In this document: positions 39,939 to 52,400 of the stretch, piece by piece
How the letters are laid out: each line of letters opens with the position of its first letter
How positions within the stretch are numbered: the stretch's first letter is position 1
From: Neocallimastix lanati (nom. inval.)
Taxonomy: Eukaryota; Neocallimastigomycota; Neocallimastigomycetes; Neocallimastigales; Neocallimastigaceae
DNA length: 56,998 nucleotides
Direction of reading: 5' to 3'
NCBI GenBank assembly: GCA_016946835.1
Contig: JACVTC010000100.1
Coordinates: forward strand, 637,501 to 694,498
Notes under the pieces: generated by a model
What the model was told of the DNA's origin: nothing
The model's database searches: none
The model's input: the letters and a program-made list of their open reading frames with translations, nothing else
Made by a program: the position numbers and the translations under genes

Positions 39939-41456
39939 TTAAGCTTTACCAGCCATCTTGGCATCCATTTCATCAATACTAACACCCTTACATTCAATAA
40001 CGTAGAATTGAGAGTAGACCCAAGCAAGAAGACAGGCAGCAGCGAAAAGAAGGAAAGTCTTGGTAGACCAGGCTTTCATAAGAGCTGGACCAACAAAGGC
40101 AATAATCCAGTTGTTAAGGAAGTTTGAAACGGTACCAACAGCAGAACCCTTAACTCTGACACGAAGTGGGAAAACTTCAGCTTGGTAAACCCATGGAACT
40201 GGACCCCAGGTCCAAGCGAAAGAGAAGACCATAAGGAAGATACTAGCAACAGCAAGATATTGCCAAGTCTTACCCTTCTCAGTTTGAGTAGAGAAAGCCC
40301 AAGTGGAAATGTGGAAGACCATCATCATAAGTGAACCAATAACTAATAAAGTCTTACGACCTAATCTTTCAATACCCCACATACCTGGGAAGGTAGAAAT
40401 GAAGTTGACGAAGTTGTTGATGATTGGAAGAACAACAGTAGACATGAATTTAGTGAATCCAATTTCATTGTAAATTTGTGATTGGTAGTACATAATAACA
40501 TTAATACCAGTCCATTGTTGGAAAAGTTGCATTAAGAAAGTAATGAAAGTACGACGACGAATAACTGGACTGAAAAGTTCACCGAAGGAAGAAGAACCAG
40601 CAGCACGAGTAGCAGCAACATCTTCTTGAATAGCCTTAAGTTCACTTTGAACAAGTTCATCAGAAGTAGAGGTAGCGTTAAGCTTAGCTAAAACTTCAAC
40701 AGCTTCTTCATCACGATCCTTTGAACATAACCAACGTGGTGACTTTGGAAGGAAACACATAAGGAGAGCAAGACCAAGACCTGGAACAACTTGGAATAAA
40801 AGAGCAAATCTCCATTCAAAGTTAGAAACTTCTTTCCATATATCATTTCTAGTTTGACCTAAACCTTCTGGCTTGACATTGGTGTAATACCAGACAATGG
40901 AGTTAATAACAGCAGCAACAATAATACCGAAAGTAGTCATAAGTTGGTAACAAGAAGAAAGAGTACCTCTGATCTTGGCTGGGGCAACTTCAGAAATATA
41001 GGTTGGACAAAGGACACCATTACAACCAATGGAAAGACCAGTAATAAGACGACCAACGGCAATCATAGCCCAGTGACGAGCAGAAACACCTTGAATGATA
41101 GCACCACAAGTGAAAATACAGGCACCAATCATAATAGTTCTTTGACGACCATACTTTTCACCAAGGTAAGTAGCCATAAGTGCACCACAAAGTGCACCAA
41201 GAACGAAACTGGAAGTAATAAGACCTTCAAGGGTAGCCTTGTTTCCAGCTTCCTTTAAATCACGGTACATCATATTAGCAACATCTTTGGTTGGTTGACC
41301 CTTTTCATCAAGACCATCACCATTCCAATTGTGGAATTTAAAGAAGATACGGAAAGCGTCCATAACAAGAACGACATTCATGACACCAACTTCATAACCG
41401 AAAAGAAGACCACCAAATGAGGCAGTAAGTGCGACTAAAAATTGAAAACTATTCAT
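39939..41456 (-). CDS. Sugar-porter (SP) family MFS transporter, 505 aa
   Basis: Intact single-exon membrane protein of about 12 transmembrane segments, the usual size for fungal hexose/pentose transporters. Signatures in order: GGLLFGYEVGVMN at the N-terminus, GEKYGRQR in the loop after TM2, GRLITGLSIG and PTYISEVAPAKIRG, PKSPRWL at the end of TM6 (PESPR box with Lys for Glu), QQWTGINVIMYYQ in TM7, ERLGRKTLL and WGPVPWVYQAEVFPLRVRVKG. It imports sugar by facilitated diffusion or proton symport across the plasma membrane; substrate is not deducible. Codons are strongly biased toward GTT, GCT, CGT and AAG, and an A-run precedes the ATG, so expression is probably high, as expected for a fermentative plant-polysaccharide degrader. 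The C-terminal tail is short. Confidence 0.93.
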   Translation of the reverse strand: MNSFQFLVALTASFGGLLFGYEVGVMNVVLVMDAFRIFFKFHNWNGDGLDEKGQPTKDVANMMYRDLKEAGNKATLEGLITSSFVLGALCGALMATYLGEKYGRQRTIMIGACIFTCGAIIQGVSARHWAMIAVGRLITGLSIGCNGVLCPTYISEVAPAKIRGTLSSCYQLMTTFGIIVAAVINSIVWYYTNVKPEGLGQTRNDIWKEVSNFEWRFALLFQVVPGLGLALLMCFLPKSPRWLCSKDRDEEAVEVLAKLNATSTSDELVQSELKAIQEDVAATRAAGSSSFGELFSPVIRRRTFITFLMQLFQQWTGINVIMYYQSQIYNEIGFTKFMSTVVLPIINNFVNFISTFPGMWGIERLGRKTLLVIGSLMMMVFHISTWAFSTQTEKGKTWQYLAVASIFLMVFSFAWTWGPVPWVYQAEVFPLRVRVKGSAVGTVSNFLNNWIIAFVGPALMKAWSTKTFLLFAAACLLAWVYSQFYVIECKGVSIDEMDAKMAGKA

Positions 41457-43317
41457 TTTTTTTTTTTTTTAAAATATAAACTTAACTTAAATTACTGAAG
41501 TATTAAAAATTTAGAAATTTTCAAGTCTTTTATATAAAATTTTTAGTATTATATTTATAATATTTAATACAATATTAATATTTAATATTATATTTCTGAA
41601 TAATACAAAATAAATATTACCCCTTTAATATATAATTAAAAAAAAAATAAAATATTATATTATTAAATGAATTTATATTAATTTTATAAATTTAAATTAA
41701 AAGTATTTATATTAATATATATGGTTATGAAGAGTATCTGAAAATTATTTTAATTTTTCGGAAAAAATTAATTTAATAAAAATCAATATAATAGTGAGAT
41801 TTAATATTAATATATGATATTTTTACTGATGAATAATACACAATAAATAACATGTTGTATAAGTAATTTAATTAATTTTAATTTATTAAATAAATTAATT
41901 TTAATAAAATATATTATTAATTAATAAGGTTATTTTAAAATTGTTCTAAAATTTAAAGTTAACACTAAATATTTATTAACTAATAAAATTTTATAATTTT
42001 TTTAAAATTCTAAGATCATATAGACGTTTGAGCTTCCATTTTCAGGACTAGTTCATTCATCAAGTGAGATGTTACATACTCCTTTTTGGATTCCGAACAA
42101 AGATAGTGAAACAATAAAAAATATTTTTATTATTATATATATTATTAATGTTATTTTTAATGAAATATTAGTTTTTTATATCTTTAAATTTAAAAAATAT
42201 GAAAATTTTATTACATAATAATATATATATTAATAAAAACTCCATATTTAATTAATAACAATAATTATTATTATAATAAAATATTAAAATATTTTTTATA
42301 ATTCTCTTTGTGAGAAAATAATTTTAATTAATAAATTAAAAAAATATTCCATATTAAATTATATAATAATGGAAAATATTTATATAATTGTTTTAAAAAA
42401 AAATTAAGGAAAAAAAAAATGAAAATAAAATATTAAATAAATAATAATTTAATAATTAAAAATAATAATAATAATAATAAAATTTTAACCAAAATTATTA
42501 TTATTTATTATTTATTATTATTATTTATTATTATTATTTATTATTTATTAATTGTTATTTGTTATTTATTCTGTTATTATTTCATATTTGATAGTTTTAT
42601 GGTCTAAATAAATAGTATCAAATAAACGAAAAGGAATAATTGTGTTTTGTTGATAAACTTTAATTAATAAATAAATAAATAATTAATTAATTAATGATTA
42701 ATTAAATGAAGAATCAACGAATGATTTGTCGTATTGGAATTTTTTTTTTTTAAAAAAAATTTTATAAATACTTTTTTTTTTTTTTTTTTTTTTTGAAAAT
42801 AATTGAAATTAATATAAATTATGGTAATAAATGTTAAAAATAAATAATACAAATGTAATAAAAATAAAATAAAAGTAAAAATAAAAAATATGATATTAAA
42901 TATATAAATACTAAAGGATTTTAAAAATATAGAAAATAAAAATAAAAATTTAGAAAATAAAATAAAAAAAGAAATTCAAATAAAATAAAATAAATATTAA
43001 AATAAATAATAAATAATAAAATATATATATAAATATAAATAATTTAAAAAAATAAAAATAAAGAAAAATAAAAGTAAGCTATAATAATAATATTTTAAGA
43101 AAAAAGAAATAAATAAATATTAATTTTTATTTAATTTAATGATATTGAATATTGTAAGTGAATTTGATTTCATTGTTTTGTTTATATTTTGTTATTTGAT
43201 ATTTATTTATAAAAAATTATTATTTATAAATTAATTTTTTAAAAATTAAATTGTTTATTTAATATTCACTTTTATGTTCTATTAATAGGCCTTGTTTATT
43301 AATAGATAATATAGAAA
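41457..43317. other. Intergenic region with one unidentified island
   Basis: Mostly featureless A/T. An island of balanced composition at about 42010-42112 contains a short open frame on the minus strand (ESKKEYVTSHLMNELVLKM), possibly a relic of a coding exon. No family is recognised. Confidence 0.55.
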
Positions 43318-43737
43318 ATGGTTAATACTATTCTTGAAGATGTTGCTAATAATAATTTTGATAAAGTTAAATCAATGATACTGAGAATGTTAACAAAAAA
43401 TAATAGTATTTTAGATTTTAATGAAACAGATGGAAAAGGAAATAGTTTACTTTTATTAAGTATTATTAATAATATTAATATTAAAAATACTAAAAACACT
43501 AATAATAATAAAATCATAAAATTATTAATTGATAATGCAGTTAATAATAATATTGATTTAAACACTAATGCAAAAAATAATAATGATTGTCCACTTTTAA
43601 AAGCTGCTGATAATAATAATACTGAAGCTGTAAAACTATTAATTAATTATGCACAAAGAAAAAGCATTCCTTTAGATATTAATATAATTAATACAGATAC
43701 TAATTATTATACTAATTATTATTATTATTTTTTTTAA
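43318..43737 (+). pseudogene. Truncated ankyrin-repeat protein gene
   Basis: ATG at 43318 opens a 139-residue frame with a non-repeat head (TILEDVANNNFDKVKSMI) and two or three degenerate ankyrin units: GKGNSLLLLSIINN...IIKLLIDNAVNNN, then CPLLKAADNNNTEAVKLLINYAQ. The third unit runs into an ATT/TTA tract encoding Tyr and stops at 43735-43737, so the gene looks 3'-truncated at a microsatellite. Asn-rich loops are typical of AT-rich genomes. Ankyrin units are protein-binding; no partner can be named. Confidence 0.6.
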
Positions 43738-43914
43738 TATTTTTCTTTTATTTCAAATCTTTTTAATTTTTTTTTATTTTTATTTTATTTTATAATTATA
43801 TACTATTTACTCTTTATCCATCAATGAAAATTTTTTAAAATTTTGTTAATGTATTATTCACCCTTTCAAATTCAAAATCAAATATATGGATCATCCACAC
43901 ATTTAACTTTCAAT

Positions 43915-43949
<35 letters not shown>

Positions 43950-44271
43950 GGGGGGCAGAGCAATATTTAGAAAAAAATAGTAGAAATTTATTCTTAATAA
44001 AATATAATAATTGTAATAATAGTTAGTATCTAATTCATTATTGCATAGTTAAAATATTGTAACTATCTATTTATAAATAAATATAAATAGTAGTACATTA
44101 ATAAATTAAGTATACAATTGCATTGCAACTATCTATTACATTGTAGCTATTTTTTTTTTTCATAAATAAGTATGTAGTTAATGTAATAACTATTAAAACT
44201 ATATTTAATAAATACTCTAGTATTTTAAAATAATAATAAACCCATAAAGTTAATAACTATTTAGATAATAA

Positions 44272-44324
<53 letters not shown>

Positions 44325-46489
44325 TATATATATATATATATTTAATTGAATTAATTTTATTATCTTAATTATTTTAATTCAAAGCCAAGATAAATAATTC
44401 AACAATTTATATATATAGGTATATATTTAATTGCTGTTAAAAAAAACCAGATATGTATATGTAAAATTTGTTATTATTTGTTAAAAAACAAATAGATATC
44501 TAATAACTTGTTTTTAAATAGGTTTTGTAATTAATAAATATTTAAATCAAAGGGTTTGTAATAAATAGTAAATAGTTTAATAATTTCAAAATAACTTTTT
44601 TTTTTTTTTTAAATTATTATAAGTATAACTACTATTGCAATTTTAATTTTTTATTACAAATATAAGTTATAAGTATAAATTATTATTACAATTATTATTT
44701 TTTATAAATTTTATCACAAGTGTAAGTTATTATTATAACTCTTATTATTACTAACCAACCAATTATTTAAAATCTAATTTCAACAAAATATAATTAGAGA
44801 AAAATATTTATAACAATACATGTATATATATTTAACAAACTTTTAAACAAATTAATTTCTATAAAATTCAACTTATTATAATTACAAGTGTAAGTTATTA
44901 TTATAACTCTTTTTATTACTAACCAACCATTTATTTAAAATCTAATTTCAATTAAAAAATAATTAGAGAAAAATATTTATAACAATACATGTATATATTT
45001 TTAACAAACTTTAAACAAATTAATTTCTTTAAAATTCAATTTATTATAATTAACTAGATTGTATTTAAAAACAATATTCTTTATTATAATTATCTAATTT
45101 ATTTTTTACAATAATATAATTATCTAGCTTGTATACATTTTATTATAACTTGTATTAAACTAACTCACTAGAATTTATACATTTTAATTAATATAATTAT
45201 AATATTTTAAATAACTAGCTTATGTTCATTATTTTTCTTTTTAAATAATAGTAAAAAAAAATAGTTTAGATATTTTATTAATTTAAATTTAAATAAACAA
45301 TATTAAGTTGTAAGTTTTATTTGTATTAAAATGATCAGGTTAAGATGTAATAAAAATAATAGCTATAATGTATTCTAGTTTAATATTAGTAAAACTTTAA
45401 TAAAACAATTATTAATCCATAGTAATAAGATATAATAAAGAAAAAAAAAAAAACATAAAATAATGACTATGTATTTCAAATCTATTTAAATACATTTAAT
45501 AACTAAATATTAACAGAAAAATTTCTATCCTATGATTATATTAGAATAATGGTTATAATGTATTCTAGTTCTAAAATCTTAAATAACTAACTTAAATAAA
45601 ATAAATTGGATGTTGTTAAAAACTAATAATAAATGCTATTTAAAAATTTAAATAATCATTGTTTTTTTGTTTCATCATTTTTTTTAAATATTTACACAAC
45701 ATTTATCAACAATTTAATTTAAAATAATAAAACCTTATGATAAATACCCTATTAAACCCCTTGTAACATAACAACTTATTTATAACTTGTAATAAGAATT
45801 CATAATTTAATTTAAATTAATAGATTAATAGATTATTTTTAATGAATTATTATTAAAAAATAATTTAAAAGAAAGTATTGTTAAAATTTAAAACAAACAG
45901 TTTCTGATGATGTTAAAAAAAAAAGAATAATAAAAGAAACTTGCACAAAATTTTATAACTATTTTTTCAACAATCCAAATAGAACTTCCTAGATACAATA
46001 TAACACTTTAAAAAGTTAGAACTTAATTTAAGATACAACAATATCTTGCAATAATTATTAATAAAGTATTAAACAAAAAAAAAATTAAATTTATATAAAT
46101 ATACAATAGTCTTTTGTTAAATTAATTTATTAAAGAGTATGTATATAAATTATTATTTAAAATTAATTTAATCAATGATAATTACTAAAAAAAAAGTTTT
46201 ACAATTATATAGTTTAATTATAAAAACTATAGACATTTTTCTATCCAATAAAATTAATAATGTTAATAATAACAATGATAATAGTAATAATAATAGTAAT
46301 TATATAATAATAATAATAATAATAATTATAATAATAAATTTTAATATTATTTATGTTGCAAAAATTAATATTAAATTATTATTCATAAATTGAATTATAT
46401 ACTATTCCTATATAATTTAAAATAATTGAATATTTAATTAATAAAAATAATAGTAACAATAAAATAGATTATGGTAATGAAATATACTA
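43738..46489. other. Intergenic region, homopolymers and a 168-bp duplication
   Basis: No gene is visible. It contains a poly(T) run that ends in seven G (43949-43955), a 43-T run (about 44274-44316), a 168-bp tandem duplication and short AAT/ATA tracts. Confidence 0.6.
44716..45051. repeat. 168-bp tandem duplication
   Basis: 44716-44883 and 44884-45051 align throughout, both starting ACAAGTGTAAGTTATTATTATAAC and including CTAACCAACC and ACAATACATGTATATA, with scattered substitutions and small indels. Confidence 0.85.
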
Positions 46490-47391
46490 ACTTCTGAAAG
46501 GTTACAATACAAATTATAGTTGATAAATGTTCAAATTATTTGAATATATCTTCCATTTTAATCAAGCAAATAGTAAAGGGTGAATATATTAAATTACTAA
46601 ATATTATTTTTAAGAGTTTAAATTTTTTTGATAAAAGAGATATTTTTAATTTACTTTCTTCATTATCATAATAAAATATCATTACCTATGTCAGATTTAA
46701 ATCGACAAATAAAACAATGTAATAAAACTTTAAGAGACTCTAATATACATATTAGAAGTATTAAAGATTATTTATATGAAGTATGTAAATATGGAAATGC
46801 AAAAGAACTAAAATTTTTATTTGAACATGGGATACGTAGAAAATATACTATGGATATGGAAGTATATAGTAAATGTTATCAACTTTAATATATATTGATT
46901 GTGAACATGGAAAATTTAATATAGCAAAGAATTTAGTTGATCATGAAGGAGAAAATATAAATGAAGAATCCATAAATTTTGGTAGCCTTACAGATGGACC
47001 AACATCTTCCTTTGGAACACCAATATATATTATATGTAAAAATGGAAATGAAATTCTAATTAAATATTTAATTGACATGGTACAGATATAAATAAAAAAA
47101 ATAATGAGGTGAAACTTCATTATTCAATGCATGCAGGAGTGATAATGAATTTATTGTAAAATATTTAGTTGAGAATGGGGCAGATATAAATAAAAAAATT
47201 CATGAGGTAAAACTATATTGTTTAATGCATGTTATAAAGGAAATAAAACTATAGTAGAATATTTAATTGAACATGATGCAAATATAAATAAAAGAGACTA
47301 AGAAGGTATAACAATTTTGTCTTATATTCGTCATGACATAAACCTTAAAAATATTATAGAATGCTTAATTATAATTGGAGCAAGAGATTAA
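46490..47391 (+). pseudogene. Ankyrin-repeat pseudogene with multiple frameshifts
   Basis: Ankyrin-like units can be followed across three frames: YLYEVCKYGNAKELKFLFEHG (about 46770-46830), then IDCEHGKFNIAKNLVDHEGENIN and PIYIICKNGNEILIKYLID (46893-47080), then, after a shift, SLFNACRSDNEFIVKYLVENGADINK, LFNACYKGNKTIVEYLIEHDANINK and a final weak unit to TAA at 47389-47391. Frames break at about 46885, 47080, 47107 and 47203, and an in-frame TAA lies near 47299. At two sites the break falls at the same place in the repeat, GAGGT where GAGGGT is expected. A decayed member of a multigene ankyrin family, unlike the shorter copy at 43318. Confidence 0.7.
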
Positions 47392-48031
47392 AAAAAAAAA
47401 AACAATGCGATATATTAATACTATGGTATTACTACTAATATTTTCATAGGAGTTTTATTATTAATTCATATTTTTTTTTATAATAAAAAAATTTTTTTTA
47501 AATTTAAAATTGATATATTTAGCATTACAATATTATTAAACATAATTATAACATTATTATATATACTCCATATCATAAAAGAGTATATATAATTATAATC
47601 TTAATGAAAATTTTGTTATGTCCATCAAGAGTATATATACACTTGTTTTTATTTATCAAAAAAAAAAAAAAAAAAAAAAAAAAAGAAGCTATGGACATAA
47701 AATTTTTTAATTATATATGATACAAAAAATTTATATTAATTTAAGTTTATACATTTATGATTCTAAAGTTACCTTTAATTCTTATTTTTAAAAGAGAATT
47801 ATTTTACAACTTTTTATAAAATAAAAATAAATAATATTTGATTATTTATTTTTTATAAATAACACAAAAAACAATTATAACAAAAAATATAAAATAAATA
47901 TTTAAAACTTTTATTTATTTTATTTTTGTTAATACATTAAAAACAATAAAAAATAGTTTAAAGTATATTTTATTAAAAAATGTACCTTTTATTTATTAAT
48001 TAGTCTTTGTAACTTTTCTCTCTAATTTAAA
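47392..48031. other. Intergenic spacer
   Basis: No gene. A 10-bp inverted repeat (TTATGTCCAT at 47616-47625 and its complement at 47691-47700) brackets a poly(A) run. The right edge is the left target-site copy of the SINE. Confidence 0.6.
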
Positions 48032-48047
48032 AGTTCACCTTTTTTAT
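48032..48047. repeat. SINE target-site duplication, left copy
   Basis: AGTTCACCTTTTTTAT here matches AGTTACCTTTTTTAT at 48563-48577 with one missing base, flanking the SINE on both sides. Confidence 0.7.
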
Positions 48048-48562
48048 TTATTTTTTTTTTTTTTTTTTTTTAGACTATCCCTTGTAAGTCTTGATCATAT
48101 CATCCCAGCCACAACAGACAACTAATATCAGACAAACTTTATATCGGGTGTATCAGGATACAACAAAGTGCTCCCATGCCATACCATTTCGGCGTCGACG
48201 CTCTCAGTCACGGATTACAGAACCACAAGATTTGGAGATGATGGATACGGCAAGCCACAACCACATACACTATAACATTATTATTTATTTACTACATTAC
48301 CTTTCTCCAAATTAGGAAATCTATCCTAACACGTGATGAACACGCAGATACATTAACTAATGAGGATTTAAACAATACGCAGGAATCACCCCGCTTCAGG
48401 CAATGTATACGTACAACTGAGAAGCACGATCATAGTGTAGACGATGACTTGTTCGATTTAGGGTTAGGCTGTCAAATGGATTATAATGGTTGGTAAGGTG
48501 GAATCGAACTCCGGACTATTGACCTAAGGGTATACGCGTTAACCATTGACCCGATCTTACGG
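48048..48562 (-). mobile_element. tRNA-headed SINE with LINE-like 3' end
   Basis: About 490 bp plus A-tail, far less AT-rich than the surroundings. On the minus strand it starts at about 48562 with a tRNA-like head holding A-box (48543-48553) and B-box (48500-48510) sequences. It has a unique body, then GAGAGCGTCGACGCCGAAA (around 48185-48205) as in the LINEs, and ends ATAGTCTA plus poly(A) (poly(T) on + at about 48048-48071). Terminal AGTCTA is shared with LINE copies C and E, and GTCTA with A and D. A 14-15 bp duplication (48032-48047 and 48563-48577) flanks it. There is no long ORF. A pol III promoter, shared 3' tail and TSD define a SINE mobilised by LINE machinery in trans. Confidence 0.78.
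48493..48560 (-). ncRNA. tRNA-like head of the SINE (degenerate)
   Basis: A 68-nt segment has acceptor-like arms GTAAGAT and ACCTTAC pairing at six of seven positions, a near-consensus B box AGTTCGATTCC (10 of 11) and an A-box-like CGGGTCAATGG (9 of 11), followed by CA. The T-stem, D-stem and anticodon stem pair poorly, so it is not a functional tRNA. It most likely serves as an internal RNA polymerase III promoter. Confidence 0.55.
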
Positions 48563-48576
48563 AGTTACCTTTTTTA

Positions 48577-48898
48577 TGTTAAGGTTTTAGAGAATTAAAT
48601 AAAAATAAAGTAAGGAAACACAAATTTTATTTATTTATTTATTATTTTTATTTATAAATTTATTTGATTTTATTTGATTTTATTCGATTTTATTTGATGA
48701 TCTTTAAAAATTAGTAGCAAAATTTACAACTATTTATACTTTTTTTCAAGGCATAAAAGTTGTTCTTGCCACTAAATTACATTTTATTTATTTTTTTTTT
48801 TTTTTAAAAACTATTAAATTTAAATTGATTTTTATAATTAATTATATAAAATTTAATTATAACAATATAAATAAAATACATTTATAATATTAATAAAA

Positions 48899-48951
<53 letters not shown>

Positions 48952-49448
48952 TTATTTATTTAAAAATATCTAAAATATTACTAATAAGAATTTATTTAAT
49001 TGGCTATAATTTTTATTACAATCTGTTAAAATATTCAAATAAAAATAAAAATACTATTCTAATATAAAGGTTTTTAATAAAATAAAATATTTTTCAATAT
49101 AAAATAAAACATTTCGATATAAAATTTTATAATAAAAGTTAAAATATAATATATAAATTTTTAATTATCAATATATAAAAATATTATTAATACAAATTTT
49201 CATTATTAATATAAAAAAAAAATAAGACTCATTATTAATATTGCTAATATAAGTTTTAAATATATAAAAATATTACTATTAATATAAGATTTAATATAAA
49301 AATATAAAGTTTAATATAATTTTTGATTTAATTTTTGATCTTTGGATTTAAAAATTTATTAAAGTACAAAAATAATAATGTACACATAATGTATTAGAAA
49401 TAAATCGTAGATTTAATTAAGAATGCATTATTTAGTACATTCTTATCA
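48577..49448 (-). repeat. 3' LTR of the retrotransposon
   Basis: 872 bp, TG...CA bounded. It includes a 49-T run (48901-48949 on +). It differs from the other LTR only by +1 and +2 T in two homopolymers as far as I compared. The adjacent internal sequence on the minus strand ends CGTCGGGGCATCT, a poor polypurine tract. Confidence 0.92.
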
Positions 49449-49466
49449 AGATGCCCCGACGAAGAC

Positions 49467-52400
49467 TCAAGCTTCTCTGTAAGCGGAGTTAAACTTTACT
49501 AAATTTTTAAAGTGAACATTCCTATCGAGTTGCTTTCCAGTCTTCTGATCGATTAGGGTTGCCGTGTTGAATTGAATTTTTAAAATTTTAAATGGTCCAT
49601 TGTAATATGGTTCTAGCTTAGTGCGGCTAAAGTTTCTAACAAGAACAAGATCACCAGCCTTTAATTCTTTTCCCTTTTTCATACTTATTTGTTCTTCTCG
49701 TCTTGTTGCCCAATACTTGTTAGCATTCTTCACATTTTCGCATGCTTCTCTAGTCCATTGATAATGACGAACAAATTTTTCCATTAAAATTTCATCATAT
49801 GATTTACCTGCATTTTCAATTGTTCTTATGGCTATATCATAAGGCTGTTGGTCTTCTCTTCCATATACTAATTCAAAACTAGAATGTCCAGTAGCTGTAT
49901 TTTTGGTAGTTCGAAGTGCCCATAAAGCAGAAGGTAAAACTTCATCCCAATCTTGATTTTTCCTTCCTAATAAACGAAGTAATTTTCCAATTTCTTTATT
50001 TCGATTTTCAGTAAGGCCATTTGATTCAGGGTGGTAAGTAGCTACAAATTTAACATATACATCATAAAGATCAAGAAAGATTTTAGTCATATCAGAAGTG
50101 AATTGGACTCCATTATCAGTAGTAATAACTTGAGGTACACCATGTCTTGCAAAAACGTTTATTAAAAATTTAATTATATCAGAGGAAGTTATGTTTTCAG
50201 TGGGTTCGGCTTCAACCCATTTGGTAAAGTAATCAACAGTTACTATAATATATTGATTATTATTTCTTGTTTTTGGTAACGGTCCTATAATATCTAATCC
50301 TAAATGCACAAAGGGACCCTCCACTTTAGTTGGATGGTTTTCGGTTGGTTCTGGATATGGTTGAGGACGATTTAACTGGCATTTTTCACAATTACTAACA
50401 ATTCTTTTGATATCTTTAATCATATGATTCCAATAAAAGTTTTTCTTAAGTCTTTGATATGTTTTGTAATATCCTTCGTGGCCAATATTATGAGCTTCTA
50501 AAATTAATTTAAACCTTTCATTTTCGTCCGTTATTAATTTTCTATAATTTCCATTGTCGATAAAGTAATCTTCACCATCAATAACAGTAAACTTTTCATT
50601 AATAAATTCCTTTATAACCTTAGATAATAATTCTTCATTATTTCCATTAGTAATTTTTGTTAATAATATCTTTCTCTCTTCCTTACTTTTCATTCTTGAA
50701 AGAGCATCAGCTAACACATTCTTTTTGCCTGATTCATATTTTATATTAATTCCAAGCATACTAGCGGTTAGACACCATCTTGTTTGCCTTGCATTCAAAG
50801 GTTCTTTATTCTTAAATAAACCAACTAATGGTTTATGATCTGTGTAAATAGTTGTAGGTAATGGATTTCCTTCAATATAAGATTTAAATTTAGTCATACA
50901 GTAAAATAAAGCTGTTCCTTCCAAATCTGTGATACCATAATTCTTTTCAGTTTTCTTCAAACTTCTACTTATAAAGTGTATTGGATGCTCCTTACCGGTT
51001 TCTTCTTCTTTTTGTAAAAGAACTCCACCAATTCCATTATACGAAGCATCAGTTCTAATGATAAAAGGTTTGTCAAATGACGGAAATTTTAGAATAGGTG
51101 CATTGATTAATTTTTCTTTTAGGAGTTCAAAGCTTTCTTGTTGTTCTTTATTCCATTCATATTTAGTATTCTTTTTCAATAATTTACATAAAGGTGAGGT
51201 AATTTGAGCATATTTAGGGATAAAGTCACGATAATACCCTATTGCTCCTAGAAATGATCTTAATTCATGAATTGATGAAGGGGCTTCCCACTTCTTAATA
51301 GCTGTTATTTTACTTTCCATGGGACTTAATCCTTTAGTAGTAAGTTTGTGACCTAATACATCAACTTCAGTTTGAAGAAAATGGCACTTTTCAATATTAA
51401 TTTTTAACTTGTTTTCTTTAAATACTTCTAATACTTGTTTAATATGAATTAAATGTTCTTCGATACTTTTTGAATAGATCAAAACATCATCAATAAATAC
51501 ATAAACAAATTCACCAATAAAAGGGAATAAAATTTTATTCATTTCTCTTTGGAAGGTTGAGGGAGCTCCAGTAAGTCCAAAAGGCATAACCTTAAATTGA
51601 TAATTTCCAAACTTAGTAGTGAAAGTGGTTACTTCAACGCTTTCTTCATCCATTAAGATTTGGTGAAAACCAGAAAATAAATCAAGAGTTGTAAATATTT
51701 TAGATCCTCCGAGACTATCAAAAATTTCATCTATATATGGAACTGAATAAGAATCTTTTTCTGTCATATCATTGACTTTTCGGTAGTCAATACACAAGCG
51801 CCACTTTCCATTGTGTTTTAGAATGAGTACTACTGGAGATGACCATTCTGAACAGGATGGTTCTATCAATCCTTTCTTAATAAGCTTTGTAAGTTCTTCT
51901 TTTAAGATATCTGATTTTAATTTAGTTAACCTATAACTTCTTAATTTTACTGGCTTTGCATTTGCTTTCAAACGGATCTTATGTGGTGAAAGTTTAGAAG
52001 GAGTTAGTTCTTCTGTTGAAGTGGCAACTATGTCAATCATTTCTTTGAGAATTTTAATAATTTGTTCTTTATAATCTTTATTTAAGGTACTTAAAAATTC
52101 ATCACTCTCAATAAATTCCATTGGAGTTAATTCCTTTATAATTTCCTTTTCATTATTCGTTTCTTTAACTTTTCTAATAGTGCAAATTTTACTTTCTTCA
52201 TCATAATATTGATTATTTATTTTAGCTATTTCTTCGTATTCACTTTCTGACAAAAGTTTACATAAACTGTTTAAGGTCGGATGAATAAATAAACAATGAT
52301 CGATTTGAGTTTTAAAGTTTATTAACATATCATAAAAAGAGTCTTCTTTCTCAATAATTCTAAAGTCCGCATTAAATTCATAATTATTAATTTTTACTGG

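Noticed and set aside
48493-48560. Functional tRNA gene
   Set aside because: D-, anticodon- and T-stems do not pair properly and it sits at the head of a flanked mobile unit, so I call it a tRNA-derived SINE head.
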